16,705 nt of DNA. Origin: Clostridiales bacterium. GTDB lineage: Bacteria; Bacillota; Clostridia; Peptostreptococcales; Anaerovoracaceae. Numbering within the stretch: position 1 is the stretch's first letter; each line of letters begins with the position of its first letter. Of this stretch, positions 1-7,959 are shown one piece after another. The translations under genes were made by a program, and so were the position numbers. Under the pieces are notes generated by a model. That model had not been told where the DNA came from. It saw only the letters and a list, made by a program, of their open reading frames with translations, and did not search any database. The stretch is taken from NCBI GenBank assembly GCA_009778415.1, contig WRJV01000326.1:1-16705 (forward strand), written 5' to 3'.

Positions 1-872
1 AGGTTCCTGACTTTCATCATGTCGTCTTCCGAACGATGCGTGAGTTCTTCCACCGTGTTAATGGCTGCCCTCTTCAAGCAGTTAAAGGAGCGTACCGAAA
101 GCTCCAGCTCTTCTATGGTCATTTCAAGCGCTTTTTCTTTCTGGTCTTCTTCTTTTTCCACCATGATTTCCATTGAATCGGTGCTGTCCGTCAGTTCGAT
201 GAACAGGTTCAGGTGTTCCTGCATTATTTTGGCGCCTATGGACACCCCTTCTTCCGGTGAAATGGAGCCGTCTGTCCATATCTCCAGAATAAGCTTGTCA
301 TAGTCAGTAACCTGCCCGACACGGGTATTCTCCACAGAGAAATTCACCTTGCGGACCGGCGTGAAAATCGAATCGATGGGAATTACCGCTATTGGCGTAT
401 TCTCGGTTTTGTTCTGCTCCGCCGAAACGTACCCTCTCCCTTTTGCGAAATTTATTTCCATGACGAGCGCAGCGTTTTCTTCAAGGGTTGCAATGTGCAG
501 GTCCTGGTTGTATATGTCTATTTCCGCGTCGGCGCTGATGTCTGCCGCCGTAACGACTTTAGGGCCTACAACATTTATTATCGCCCGCTTGGTGTTCTCG
601 CCGGTGATCTTGACTGCAAGCTGCTTGAGGTTCAAGATTATTTCGGTAACATCCTCTTTCACCCCCGGTATGGTTGAGAATTCATGGAGTATCCCGTCTA
701 TCTTAACTGATGTGACGGCCGCCCCCGGAAGCGAGCTAAGCAGTATCCTTCTGAGGCTGTTCCCAAGCGTCGTGCCGTAACCGCTTTCCAGAGGCTCCAC
801 AATAAATTTACCGTAGTTTTTGTCGCTTTCCGAATATATGCACTCAATTGTCGGCTTTTCGATTTCTATCAC
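1..872 (-). CDS. rpoA: RNA polymerase alpha subunit (partial, C-terminus cut by window edge)
   Basis: Alpha subunit of DNA-directed RNA polymerase; it nucleates core assembly and contacts UP elements and activators. The 290 codons present start with MIEIEKPTIEC. The N-terminal dimerisation domain carries GTTLGNSLRRILLSSLPG near residues 33-50. The start of the C-terminal domain is present, with VRSFNCLK at about 260-267, which keeps the arginine equivalent to E. coli R265 used for DNA contact. The sequence runs off the edge after DDMMKVRN, so some 20-25 residues are missing. The start is GTG at 872, placed 7 nt after AAGGAGG; there is no better ATG. It is 39 nt downstream of rpsD and closes the visible part of the alpha operon; rplQ would be expected next but is outside the window. 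Confidence 0.97.
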   Translation of the reverse strand, partial: MIEIEKPTIECIYSESDKNYGKFIVEPLESGYGTTLGNSLRRILLSSLPGAAVTSVKIDGILHEFSTIPGVKEDVTEIILNLKQLAVKITGENTKRAIINVVGPKVVTAADISADAEIDIYNQDLHIATLEENAALVMEINFAKGRGYVSAEQNKTENTPIAVIPIDSIFTPVRKVNFSVENTRVGQVTDYDKLILEIWTDGSISPEEGVSIGAKIMQEHLNLFIELTDSTDSMEIMVEKEEDQKEKALEMTIEELELSVRSFNCLKRAAINTVEELTHRSEDDMMKVRN

Positions 873-911
873 TCAAAACCCTCCTTATTCCCCTAGTTCG
901 TGGTAGCTGCC

Positions 912-1532
912 TTACTTAGAATACAACTCAACGATCAAATGCTCAGCGATCGGCGTGTCGATGTCTTCCCTTGTGGGCATGGCGATTACCCTGCCTTCCA
1001 ATTTGTCCACGTCTACGCTGACCCAAGCCGGCACGTTGATTGACATGTCCCTAATCTCTTTGAATTTGGGAGAATTTGTACTCTTTTCCTTAACTTTGAC
1101 GACATCCCCCGCTTTCAGCATCGCTGACGGGATGTCGAGTTTCTTTCCGTTGACCGTGAAATGGCCATGGGTCACAAGCTGCCTGGCTTCTTTCCTAGAC
1201 GACGCAAACCCCAGCCTGAACACGACGTTGTCAAGCCGCGTCTCCAGCATCACCAAGAGGTTTTCGCCTGTGATGCCTTTTTTCTTCGCGGCTTTTTCGA
1301 AAGTGTTCCGAAACTGCGTTTCCAGCAAGCCGTAAAACCTTTTGGCCTTCTGCTTTTCCCTAAGCTGGACGCCGTATTCGGAAATCTTTTTCCTGCCTTG
1401 GCCGTGCTGCCCGGGAGGGTAATTTCTCTTTTCCATCGCGCACTTTACGCTGTAGCACCTTTCGCCTTTGAGGAACAGCTTTTGGCCTTCCCTTCTGCAC
1501 AACCTGCATGAAGCATCCCTGTATCTTGCCAT
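912..1532 (-). CDS. rpsD: 30S ribosomal protein S4, zinc-type
   Basis: Primary 16S rRNA-binding protein that starts assembly of the 5' domain and, with S3 and S5, lines the mRNA entry site. It has 206 residues, the normal length. The N-terminus holds four cysteines (C9, C12, C26, C31) in the CX2CX13CX4C pattern of zinc-binding S4 proteins. The S4 RNA-binding fold lies around residues 97-160 (MLETRLDNVVFRLGF, then SRKEARQLVTHGHF). The gene sits 20 nt after rpsK with an AGGAG-like site. In Bacillus subtilis rpsD lies outside this cluster, so its place here fits Clostridia. In other bacteria S4 represses the alpha operon; no S4 target was identified here. Confidence 0.97.
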   Translation of the reverse strand: MARYRDASCRLCRREGQKLFLKGERCYSVKCAMEKRNYPPGQHGQGRKKISEYGVQLREKQKAKRFYGLLETQFRNTFEKAAKKKGITGENLLVMLETRLDNVVFRLGFASSRKEARQLVTHGHFTVNGKKLDIPSAMLKAGDVVKVKEKSTNSPKFKEIRDMSINVPAWVSVDVDKLEGRVIAMPTREDIDTPIAEHLIVELYSK

Positions 1533-1552
1533 GTTAAACTACCTCTCCTTTC

Positions 1553-1951
1553 TCACACTCTTCTTCTCTTAGGCGGCCTGCACCCATTATGCGGAATTGG
1601 CGTGATGTCCTTTATCATGCTGATTTCAAGGCCCGCCGTCTGAAGCGCCCTGATTGCGGCTTCCCGTCCGGACCCCGGCCCTTTCACATAAACTTCTACG
1701 GTTTTCAGACCATGCTCCATAGCCGCTTTCGAAGCTTCCTCCGCTGCCATCTGAGCCGCGAAAGGAGTCGATTTCCTTGAACCTTTAAATCCAAGCGCCC
1801 CTGCGCTTGACCACGACAGGGCGTTCCCTGAAAGGTCTGTAAGAGTGACAAGCGTATTGTTAAAGGTAGATTGAATATGTGCCTGGCCCTTTTCAATGTT
1901 CTTGCGCTCTCTTCTTTTTTTTCTCACAGTCTTTTTTACAGTTTTAGCCAT
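1553..1951 (-). CDS. rpsK: 30S ribosomal protein S11
   Basis: Platform protein of the small subunit; it binds 16S rRNA near the E-site and pairs with S7 and S18 around the exit of the mRNA. It has 132 residues, the usual size, with a basic N-terminus (KKTVRKKRRERK) and family motifs AHIQSTFNNTLVTLTD, VEVYVKGPGSGREAAIRAL and the closing HNGCRPPKRRRV. The start ATG at 1951 follows an AAGGAGG site in the 13-nt spacer after rpsM. The spacing and shared strand place it in the alpha operon between S13 and S4. Confidence 0.98.
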   Translation of the reverse strand: MAKTVKKTVRKKRRERKNIEKGQAHIQSTFNNTLVTLTDLSGNALSWSSAGALGFKGSRKSTPFAAQMAAEEASKAAMEHGLKTVEVYVKGPGSGREAAIRALQTAGLEISMIKDITPIPHNGCRPPKRRRV

Positions 1952-1964
1952 CTTTTCAACCTCC

Positions 1965-2336
1965 TTACTTCTTCTTCTTTCTTCCTACAGTCTTCTTCGG
2001 GCCCTTGCGCGTCCTGGCGTTTGTCTTGGTGTTCTGCCCTCTGACAGGGAGCCCCCTTCTGTGCCGTATGCCCCTGTAGCAACCTATTTCCATCAGCCTC
2101 TTGATGTTGAGCGAGACCTCCCTTCTCAGGTCGCCCTCCACAACATAGTCCTGGTCTATTATTCTCCTGATCGCGCCGGCTTCCTCCTCCGACAGGTCCT
2201 TGACCCTGGTGTCAGGATTGATTCCGGCTTTTTCCAAAATAGCAGTGGCCGTGGGCCTTCCTATTCCGAAAATATAGGTCAGGCCAATTTCGATTCTTTT
2301 GTCCCTTGGTAAATCAACACCGGCTATACGAGCCAT
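1965..2336 (-). CDS. rpsM: 30S ribosomal protein S13
   Basis: Head protein of the 30S subunit; it contacts the 50S subunit through intersubunit bridges and the P-site tRNA through its basic tail. It has 123 residues beginning MARIAGVDLPRDKR. The helix-two-turn-helix core (IGLTYIFGIGRPTA) and signature RGIRHRRGLPVRGQNTKTN are clear, and the tail ends in KKKK. An in-frame extension to 2390 exists but overlaps rpmJ, lacks family similarity and has no ribosome site, while ATG 2336 follows AGGAGGAAAG. It is the first true alpha-operon gene, 19 nt after rpmJ. Confidence 0.97.
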   Translation of the reverse strand: MARIAGVDLPRDKRIEIGLTYIFGIGRPTATAILEKAGINPDTRVKDLSEEEAGAIRRIIDQDYVVEGDLRREVSLNIKRLMEIGCYRGIRHRRGLPVRGQNTKTNARTRKGPKKTVGRKKKK

Positions 2337-2355
2337 ACTCTTTCCTCCTTTTCTA

Positions 2356-2469
2356 TCAACCTTGTTTTTGTTTATGCTTTGGATTTTCACAAATAATCAT
2401 GAGTTTTCCATTACGCTTTATGATCTTGCATTTTTCGCAAATCGGCTTAACCGCAGCTCTGACTTTCAT
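2356..2469 (-). CDS. rpmJ: 50S ribosomal protein L36, zinc-type
   Basis: Smallest large-subunit protein, binding 23S rRNA near the peptidyl-transferase region. It has 37 codons starting MKVRAAVKPICEKCK and ending HKQKQG. Zinc ligands C11, C14, C27 and H32 are all present, so this is the C+ form. The gene is very short. It sits 13 nt after infA with a GGAGGG site 7 nt before the ATG that overlaps the infA stop, and 19 nt before rpsM. This is the expected infA-rpmJ-rpsM order of Gram-positive bacteria. Confidence 0.97.
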   Translation of the reverse strand: MKVRAAVKPICEKCKIIKRNGKLMIICENPKHKQKQG

Positions 2470-2482
2470 CGCTGGCCCTCCT

Positions 2483-2701
2483 TCATTTATCTCTCCATGT
2501 AATCCTGCCCCGCGTGAGGTCATAGGGCGAGAGTTCTACCTTGACCCTGTCTCCGGGGAGGATGCGGATAAAGTTCATCCTTATCTTCCCCGAAATGTGC
2601 GCGAGCACTTCGTATCCGTTTTCAAGTTTCACAATAAACATCGCGTTAGGTTGGGCATCTACCACAGTGCCGAGTACCTCAATGCTGTCTTTCTTCGACA
2701 T
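2483..2701 (-). CDS. infA: Translation initiation factor IF-1
   Basis: OB-fold factor that occupies the 30S A-site during initiation. With the ATG at 2701 the protein has 72 residues, exactly the family length, starting MSKKDSIEVLGTV. Typical motifs are NAMFIVKLENGYEVLAHISG, KIRMNFIRILPGD and LSPYDLTRGRITWR. An upstream in-frame GTG at 2710 would add three residues, but it directly abuts the AGGAGA site, whereas ATG 2701 is 9 nt from it, so 2701 is preferred. The spacer after map is 15 nt. Unlike Bacillus, no KOW-domain gene lies between map and infA. Confidence 0.96.
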   Translation of the reverse strand: MSKKDSIEVLGTVVDAQPNAMFIVKLENGYEVLAHISGKIRMNFIRILPGDRVKVELSPYDLTRGRITWRDK

Positions 2702-2716
2702 ATCGTACACTCTCCT

Positions 2717-3466
2717 CTATTGCAAGGTAAGCAGCTCCGGCTCACCATCAGTGACAACAACCGTGTTTTCGTAATGCGCTGATAATTTCCCGTCTGCCGT
2801 CACAGCAGTCCAATTGTCCAGTTTTACTTCAATGTCAAAGCTCCCTTGGTTTATCATGGGCTCAATCGCAAATACCATGCCTTTGGCGATTCTGGGGCCT
2901 CTCCCCGGCTGCCCGTAATTTGGTATTTGGGGCTCTTCGTGCATCGCCCTGCCAATACCGTGCCCGACAAAATCCCTGACTGCAGAAAACCCTTCCTTTT
3001 CAACATGCCTTTGGATGGCATTTGAAATGTCGCTGAGCCTGCAGCCCGCATTGCAAAATTTTATCCCCTCGAAGAAGCTCTCCTCTGTAACCCTTATCAG
3101 GCGGCCGGCTTCTTCGTCTATTCTGCCGACTGCATATGTCCTGGCTGCGTCGCTTACGTACCCTCTGTGCGTCACGCCCACGTCCACGCTGACGATGTCC
3201 CCTTCTGACAACCGCCTCCCCTTGCGGGGAATGCCGTGGATGACTTCTTCGTTGACGGACACGCAGGCGGCGGCAGGGAAGCCGTTGTACCCTTTGAAAG
3301 TCGGGATCATGTGGTTTTTGAGTATCGTGTTTTCCACGAAAACGTTTATGTCCATCGTTGAAATCCCCGGCTTTATGACGTCCTTCAGCTCACGCAAAAT
3401 GTATCCCGTGACTTTGCCTGATTCACGCATTATGTCAATTTCCCGCTCTGATTTGATTATGATCAT
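2717..3466 (-). CDS. map: Methionine aminopeptidase, type I
   Basis: Removes the initiator methionine from new proteins when the second residue is small; a two-metal cytosolic hydrolase acting at the ribosome exit. It has 249 residues with the pita-bread fold. The five metal ligands are visible as D95 (SVDVG), D106 (YVSDAART), H169 (VGHGIG), E202 (AIEPM) and E233 (HYENT), plus catalytic histidines H77 (VIHGIP) and H176. It lacks the N-terminal zinc finger/SH3-linker extension and is the short bacterial form. It starts one nucleotide after the adk stop (TAAGATG) with GAGG just inside adk, so the two are probably translationally coupled. Confidence 0.97.
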   Translation of the reverse strand: MIIIKSEREIDIMRESGKVTGYILRELKDVIKPGISTMDINVFVENTILKNHMIPTFKGYNGFPAAACVSVNEEVIHGIPRKGRRLSEGDIVSVDVGVTHRGYVSDAARTYAVGRIDEEAGRLIRVTEESFFEGIKFCNAGCRLSDISNAIQRHVEKEGFSAVRDFVGHGIGRAMHEEPQIPNYGQPGRGPRIAKGMVFAIEPMINQGSFDIEVKLDNWTAVTADGKLSAHYENTVVVTDGEPELLTLQ

Positions 3467-3467
3467 C

Positions 3468-4115
3468 TTATGCCTCGATCGATTTTGTTATATCGGAAAA
3501 CACGTTTTCAAGCCCTGTTGTCCCGTCGATATGGACGATGTTCCCCTTCTTTTCGTAGTATTCCACAAGAGGCTTGGTTTGCTGGTTGTACACTTCGATC
3601 CGGTTTGAAACCGTCTCCTCCGTGTCGTCCGTCCTTTGAAAAAGCTCTCCGCCGCATTCGTCGCATACGCCGTCCACTTTGGAAGGCATGCCCGTCACGT
3701 GGTACGTCGCGCCGCAGGACTTGCAGACCCTCCTTCCCGAAAGCCTGCGCACAAGTTCGTCTTTGCCCACGACTATGTCGATGACCAAATCGATCTTCCC
3801 GCCGGTGTCCTCAAAATGCCTTGAAAGCTCGTCGGCTTGGTGTACAGTCCTTGGGAACCCGTCAAGCAGGAACCCGCCGCCGCAGTCGCCTTCCCGCAGA
3901 CGGGCTATGGCGATCCCGATGACTACTTCGTCCGGCACCAGCTCGCCTTTGTCCATGTACTCCTTGGCTTTTTTACCCAGTTCCGTCCCTTCCTTGATGT
4001 TCTTCCTGAAAATGTCTCCGGTCGAAATATGTGGGATGTTGTACTTATCCTTCAGTTTGACGGCCTGGGTGCCTTTCCCGGCGCCCGGAGGCCCAAGTAA
4101 AATCAAATTCAACAT
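3468..4115 (-). CDS. adk: Adenylate kinase with zinc-binding lid
   Basis: Interconverts ATP + AMP and 2 ADP in the cytosol. It has 215 residues, the long-form length. The Walker A loop GPPGAGKGT is at 8-16, the AMP-binding segment STGDIFR at 31-37 and LLDGFPRT at 83-90. The lid at about 125-160 carries C131, C134, C151 and C154, a four-cysteine zinc site typical of Gram-positive enzymes and absent in E. coli. The gene lies 21 nt after secY and 1 nt before map. This is the standard secY-adk-map order of the spc region, linking energy balance and protein maturation to ribosome synthesis. Confidence 0.98.
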   Translation of the reverse strand: MLNLILLGPPGAGKGTQAVKLKDKYNIPHISTGDIFRKNIKEGTELGKKAKEYMDKGELVPDEVVIGIAIARLREGDCGGGFLLDGFPRTVHQADELSRHFEDTGGKIDLVIDIVVGKDELVRRLSGRRVCKSCGATYHVTGMPSKVDGVCDECGGELFQRTDDTEETVSNRIEVYNQQTKPLVEYYEKKGNIVHIDGTTGLENVFSDITKSIEA

Positions 4116-4136
4116 GGCATATCCTCCTGTAAACCT

Positions 4137-5417
4137 TTACTTTAAGAATCCTTCGTAGTTCCTCATCACCATCTGGTTCTCCAGCTGTTTCATGGTATCA
4201 AGGGCAACGCCGACGGCAATGAGCAGCGACGTGCCCCCAAACCGTATCCCAAGGCCGGTAAGGTGGTCTATGATCGTCGGCATCACGGCTATAATAGCAA
4301 GGAACACTGCGCCGACGAAAGTAATCCTTGTCATGACTTTGCTCAAATACTCAACTGTAGGCTTGCCCGGCCGGATGCCCGGTATAAAGCCCCCGTTTGC
4401 TTTCATGTTCCCTGCAACTTCCATGGGGTTGAAGGTGACCGACGTATAGAAGTACGTGAAAAACATGATGAGAATTGCGTTGAACGACGCGTAAATCCAT
4501 GCACCGTACAGCCCTGACGGCGAAAACCATGTGGACATGAAGCTCGAAAAACCCGAATTGGGAAAGAAGTACGTGAGCGTCAGCGGGAACTGCAGCATCG
4601 ACAGCGAAAAAATTACAGGGATGACGCCCGCCTGATTGACCTTGAGCGGGATGTGCGTCGACTGCCCTCCGTACATTTTCCTTCCGACTACCCTTTTTGC
4701 GTATTGGACAGGTATCCTCCTCTGCCCCTGCTGGATCACGATGATCCCGACTATTACAAACATGGCGAACAGGACAAACACGATGAGCGTGATGATGTTC
4801 ACTTCGCCCGCAGCGTACTTGACGAGCCCTTTGTTTATCCCTCCAGGTATCCTTGCTACGATGCCGCTGAAAATTATCAGCGAAATGCCGTTGCCTATCC
4901 CGTTTTCGTTGATCTGCTCACCAAGCCACATCAGGAACGCAGTTCCTGCTGAAAGCGTCAAGACGATTACCGAAACCGAGAAGAAGTCGTCGTATCTCAA
5001 GGCGTTCCTGAAAAGCCCAACAGACATTCCGATAGCCTGTATAAAAGCCAGGATTACGGTAAGGTAACGGGTGTACTGCGCTATCTTCTTCTTGCCTTCC
5101 GTCCCTTCCTTGGCCAGCCTTTCCAGCGCCGGTATCGCGATAGTGAGCAGCTGCAATATGATTGACGCCGTAATGTAAGGCGTTATGCTCAGCGCGAATA
5201 TCGTAAAGTTGCTGAACGCCCCTCCTGAAAAAATGTCAAACAGGTCAAACAGCGCGGCGCCCCCTTCGAAGAACCCTTGCAGGACCGCCCTGTCTATGCC
5301 AGGTACCGGGATACAGGCGCCAATCCTGAAAATGGTCAGCATTAGCAGCGTAAAAATTATCTTTTTTCGGATATCGCCTATTTTCCAAGCTTGTCCGATT
5401 GTCTTTAGCATACCCAT
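4137..5417 (-). CDS. secY: Preprotein translocase channel subunit SecY
   Basis: Membrane pore of the Sec translocon that exports or inserts proteins with SecE, SecG and SecA. It has 426 residues with ten hydrophobic segments. Recognisable pieces are the first helix (IFTLLMLTIFRIGACIPVPG), plug/TM2 region (GGAFSNFTIFALSITPYITA), GNGISLIIFSGIVARIP and the cytosolic loop QYAKRVVGRKMYGGQSTHIP. The C-terminal loop YFYTSVTFNP and GGFIPGIRPGKPT are also present. It begins one nucleotide after the rplO stop, and its GAGGTGAT site lies inside rplO, so translation is likely coupled. A second ATG two codons in is possible but less well spaced. Confidence 0.98.
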   Translation of the reverse strand: MGMLKTIGQAWKIGDIRKKIIFTLLMLTIFRIGACIPVPGIDRAVLQGFFEGGAALFDLFDIFSGGAFSNFTIFALSITPYITASIILQLLTIAIPALERLAKEGTEGKKKIAQYTRYLTVILAFIQAIGMSVGLFRNALRYDDFFSVSVIVLTLSAGTAFLMWLGEQINENGIGNGISLIIFSGIVARIPGGINKGLVKYAAGEVNIITLIVFVLFAMFVIVGIIVIQQGQRRIPVQYAKRVVGRKMYGGQSTHIPLKVNQAGVIPVIFSLSMLQFPLTLTYFFPNSGFSSFMSTWFSPSGLYGAWIYASFNAILIMFFTYFYTSVTFNPMEVAGNMKANGGFIPGIRPGKPTVEYLSKVMTRITFVGAVFLAIIAVMPTIIDHLTGLGIRFGGTSLLIAVGVALDTMKQLENQMVMRNYEGFLK

Positions 5418-5418
5418 A

Positions 5419-5859
5419 TTAAATCACCTCTGCCTTTCCCCCGGCAGACTCGATTTTTTCAATTGCCGTTTTACTGAACTTCTGCGCCCTGACGGTCACT
5501 TTCTTTTCAATGGCGCCCTCGCCAAGGATTTTAACGCCGTCCCTGAGCTTTTTAACCATCCCGATTTCCTTCAGGAGGTCGGGCGTGACCACGCTCCCGT
5601 CATCAAACCTGTTCAAATCGCTGACGTTAAAAATATTGTATTCTTTTTTCCATATATTAGTAAATCCTCTTTTGGGGATTCTTCTGTAAAGGGGCATCTG
5701 GCCGCCTTCAAAACCAAGCCTGGTCCCGCCGCCGCTTCTTGAATTCTGGCCGTTCATGCCTCGCCCGCCAGTTTTGCCCTGGCCGCTTGCAGTGCCGCGC
5801 CCTCTTCGCTTGCGGTCTCTTGTCGACCCAGCCGGTGCCCTCAATTCATGCAACTTCAT
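5419..5859 (-). CDS. rplO: 50S ribosomal protein L15
   Basis: Late-assembly large-subunit protein whose long N-terminal arm penetrates 23S rRNA. It has 146 residues, the usual length. The glycine/arginine-rich arm (about 10-55) includes RKRRGRGTASGQGKTGGRG and QNSRSGGGTRLGFEGGQMP, followed by PLYRRIPKRGF and the globular C-terminal half with VVTPDLLKEIGMVKKLRDGVKILG. GGAGGTG stands about 9 nt before the ATG. The position between rpmD and secY is standard for the spc operon. Confidence 0.97.
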   Translation of the reverse strand: MKLHELRAPAGSTRDRKRRGRGTASGQGKTGGRGMNGQNSRSGGGTRLGFEGGQMPLYRRIPKRGFTNIWKKEYNIFNVSDLNRFDDGSVVTPDLLKEIGMVKKLRDGVKILGEGAIEKKVTVRAQKFSKTAIEKIESAGGKAEVI

Positions 5860-5877
5860 TCTTTCACACCTCCATTC

Positions 5878-6060
5878 CTACAGTTCTTCTACCGTTACTA
5901 AATGTGATACTTTTGACGCTGCACCTCTGGTTTGCGGTGTGTCCGGAAGCTCAACCGAATGATGCATCTTTCTGAGCCCCAGCGCTTTAACAACTCTTCT
6001 GTGTTTTTCGGAAGCCCCAATCACACTTTTTGTCAGGGTTATCCTAACCATTTTTGCCAT
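5878..6060 (-). CDS. rpmD: 50S ribosomal protein L30
   Basis: Small large-subunit protein with the ferredoxin-like L30 fold. It has 60 residues with MVRITLTKSVIGASEKHRR, VKALGLRKMHHSVELPDTP and the end SHLVTVEEL, all typical. The 13-nt spacer after rpsE has GGGGGAAG rather than AGGAGG, one of the weaker ribosome sites in the cluster. A second ATG at 6051 (MVRITL) is also possible, as many family members begin MAKLKITL or similar; the choice of 6060 rests on spacing. Confidence 0.94.
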   Translation of the reverse strand: MAKMVRITLTKSVIGASEKHRRVVKALGLRKMHHSVELPDTPQTRGAASKVSHLVTVEEL

Positions 6061-6073
6061 TTGCGTCTTCCCC

Positions 6074-6580
6074 CTATCCTAAAACTTCTTCTCTTGTTTT
6101 GCCCCTGAGCCTGCTGATCTGTTCTACAGTCTTCAGGTTTCTGAGGCCTTCAAGCGCCGCGTAGGCCATGTTTCCGTTATTGTTCGACCCTATCGACTTT
6201 GCCCTCACGTCTTTGATCCCGGCTGATTCAAGCACAACGCGGACCGACGACCCTGCGATTACCCCGGTTCCGGGGGCTGCAGGCATTATCAGGACCTGCC
6301 CTGCGCCGAAAATGCCGAGAATCCTGTGTGGAACCGTCGTCCCCACTGTGGGGACAAAAATCAAATTCTTCTTTGCATCCTCTGTTGCTTTCCTTACGGC
6401 TTCCGGGATTTCCTGGGCCTTGCCAAGCCCGACGCCTACGTACCCTTCGCCGTTGCCTATGACCACAGTCACGCTGAAGCGCATGTTCCTCCCGCCTTTG
6501 ACGGTTTTCGCAACGCGCCTGATGCTTACTATGGTTTCCTTCAAGTCCAGCTTGGATGCATCAATCATGTTTTGTCGCAT
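6074..6580 (-). CDS. rpsE: 30S ribosomal protein S5
   Basis: Small-subunit protein at the mRNA entry site; mutations in the family affect accuracy and spectinomycin response. It has 168 residues. The double-stranded RNA-binding half carries ETIVSIRRVAKTVKGGR and MRFSVTVVIGNGEGYVGVG, with the spectinomycin-loop region around VAKTVKGGR. The C-terminal half has HRILGIFGAGQVLIMPAAPG and GTGVIAGSSVRVVLESAG. ATG 6580 is 8 nt after AGGAGG, in the 15-nt spacer following rplR. Confidence 0.97.
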   Translation of the reverse strand: MRQNMIDASKLDLKETIVSIRRVAKTVKGGRNMRFSVTVVIGNGEGYVGVGLGKAQEIPEAVRKATEDAKKNLIFVPTVGTTVPHRILGIFGAGQVLIMPAAPGTGVIAGSSVRVVLESAGIKDVRAKSIGSNNNGNMAYAALEGLRNLKTVEQISRLRGKTREEVLG

Positions 6581-6595
6581 TCCTTTTTCCTCCTG

Positions 6596-6961
6596 TTAGA
6601 ATTTAAGGCCGGCTGCACGGGCGCCGTCAGCCAGCTCTTTTACTCTCCCGTGGTACAGAAACCCGCCTCTGTCAAAAGCCACTTTTTCTATCCCCTTTTC
6701 AAGGGCCCGCTTCGCTATTTCTTCGCCGACCGCTTTCGCAGCCTCCTTGTTCCCGCCGTGGGGCATCTTTGCCTTAAGCTCCTTGTCAAGGCTTGAAGCT
6801 GCTGCCAGCGTATTGCCGTGGGTGTCGTCGATGATTTGAACCGAAATGTTCTTCAGGCTCCTGTAGACGCACATCCTCGGTTTTTCAGGAGTTCCATAAA
6901 GGTTTTTCCTGACTCTTTCATGCCTTTTCTTGCGTTTGTCGTTCCTGCTGTCCTTTGCCAT
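6596..6961 (-). CDS. rplR: 50S ribosomal protein L18
   Basis: Binds 5S rRNA together with L5 and anchors the central protuberance of the 50S subunit. It has 121 residues with a basic N-terminus (DKRKKRHERVRKNLYG), RMCVYRSLKNISVQIIDD, GNKEAAKAVGEEIAKRAL and the closing VAFDRGGFLYHGRVKELADG; the last is the family signature. It lies 17 nt after rplF with an AAAGGAG site. Order L6-L18-S5 is standard. Confidence 0.97.
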   Translation of the reverse strand: MAKDSRNDKRKKRHERVRKNLYGTPEKPRMCVYRSLKNISVQIIDDTHGNTLAAASSLDKELKAKMPHGGNKEAAKAVGEEIAKRALEKGIEKVAFDRGGFLYHGRVKELADGARAAGLKF

Positions 6962-6978
6962 ACCTACTTCACTCCTTT

Positions 6979-7521
6979 CTATTTTTTGCCTGTTTTTCCT
7001 TCTTTTCTGCGCACTGTCTCGCCTACATAGCGCACCCCTTTGCCCTTGTAAGGCTCAGGCTTCCTCCATGCCCTGATGTTGGCTGCGTAATTGCCGACGT
7101 CCGCTTTGTTGATGCCTCTGACAATTATCTCCGTCGGAGTCGTCACCTCGGTAGTTATCCCGTCCGGGTCCTCTAGCTCGACCGGATGGGAATACCCCAG
7201 GTTGATGACTAGCATCGTCCCTCTCTTTTCTGCCTTGTAGCCTACGCCTACAAGCTGCAGCTTCTTTTCATACCCGTTCGTCACGCCGGCCACCATGTTG
7301 TTTATAAGCGCCCTCGCAAGGCCATGCTGGGACCTTGAATTCTTGTCGTCCGCGCTTCTTGTAACCGATAGCACGCTGTCGTTTATTTCTACTTTTACTA
7401 ATTTGCTGACCTGTTCCTGCAATTCTCCCTTTGGCCCTTTGACTTTGACTGTATTGCTTCCGTCAACGCTGACTTCCACGCCGGCAGGAAGGTTGACAGG
7501 CATCTTACCTATTCTTGACAT
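6979..7521 (-). CDS. rplF: 50S ribosomal protein L6
   Basis: Large-subunit protein at the base of the L7/L12 stalk near the sarcin-ricin loop. It has 180 residues from MSRIGKMPVNLPAGVEV. Two repeated L6 folds are visible; the second contains the signature PEPYKGKGVRYVGE near 154-167. An extension to 7539 would start inside the rpsH stop region, whereas ATG 7521 lies 7 nt after a perfect AGGAGG, so the shorter form is chosen. The rpsH TAG stop abuts this Shine-Dalgarno, which suggests coupling. Confidence 0.97.
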   Translation of the reverse strand: MSRIGKMPVNLPAGVEVSVDGSNTVKVKGPKGELQEQVSKLVKVEINDSVLSVTRSADDKNSRSQHGLARALINNMVAGVTNGYEKKLQLVGVGYKAEKRGTMLVINLGYSHPVELEDPDGITTEVTTPTEIIVRGINKADVGNYAANIRAWRKPEPYKGKGVRYVGETVRRKEGKTGKK

Positions 7522-7532
7522 TTCGTTTCCTC

Positions 7533-7931
7533 CTACCAAATGTAACAGATTACTTCTCCGCCTACGCCCAGCTTTCTTGCCTCTTTGTCGCTTATCACCC
7601 CGCTTGAAGTTGAAATTATTGCAATTCCAAGACCTCCCAGCACTCTCGGCACGTCGCTCGCTTTTGCGTAAACTTTAAGGCCGGGTTTGGATATTTTTTT
7701 GATGCCGCTAATGACCCTTTCTTTGTCGGTCCCGTATTTCATATGGACTCTGATAACCCCCTGCTTGTTGTCGCCAATAACATCATATCCCTGAATATAC
7801 CCTTCTTCGGCTAATATTCCCGCGATTGATTTTTTCATTTTTGAAGCCGGGATGTCAACTGTCGGGTGCCCTACAGTATTGGCATTTCTGATTCTTGTTA
7901 GCATGTCTGCTATAGGATCTGTCATTGTCAT
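7533..7931 (-). CDS. rpsH: 30S ribosomal protein S8
   Basis: Primary binder of helix 21 in the 16S rRNA central domain; in E. coli it is also the spc-operon repressor. It has 132 residues, with TDPIADMLTRIRNAN at the start and the signature GIAIISTSSGVISDKEARK near 101-119. Two ATGs are candidates; 7931 is 9 nt after AAAGGAG and 7925 is 15 nt, so 7931 is preferred. I did not identify an S8-site mimic around rplE in this window. Confidence 0.97.
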   Translation of the reverse strand: MTMTDPIADMLTRIRNANTVGHPTVDIPASKMKKSIAGILAEEGYIQGYDVIGDNKQGVIRVHMKYGTDKERVISGIKKISKPGLKVYAKASDVPRVLGGLGIAIISTSSGVISDKEARKLGVGGEVICYIW

Positions 7932-7959
7932 TACAGTTGTCTCCTTTCTTGTGATATTT

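Noticed and set aside
19..780. Plus-strand frames over rpoA
   Set aside because: They are antisense to a clear rpoA and contain no recognisable domain.
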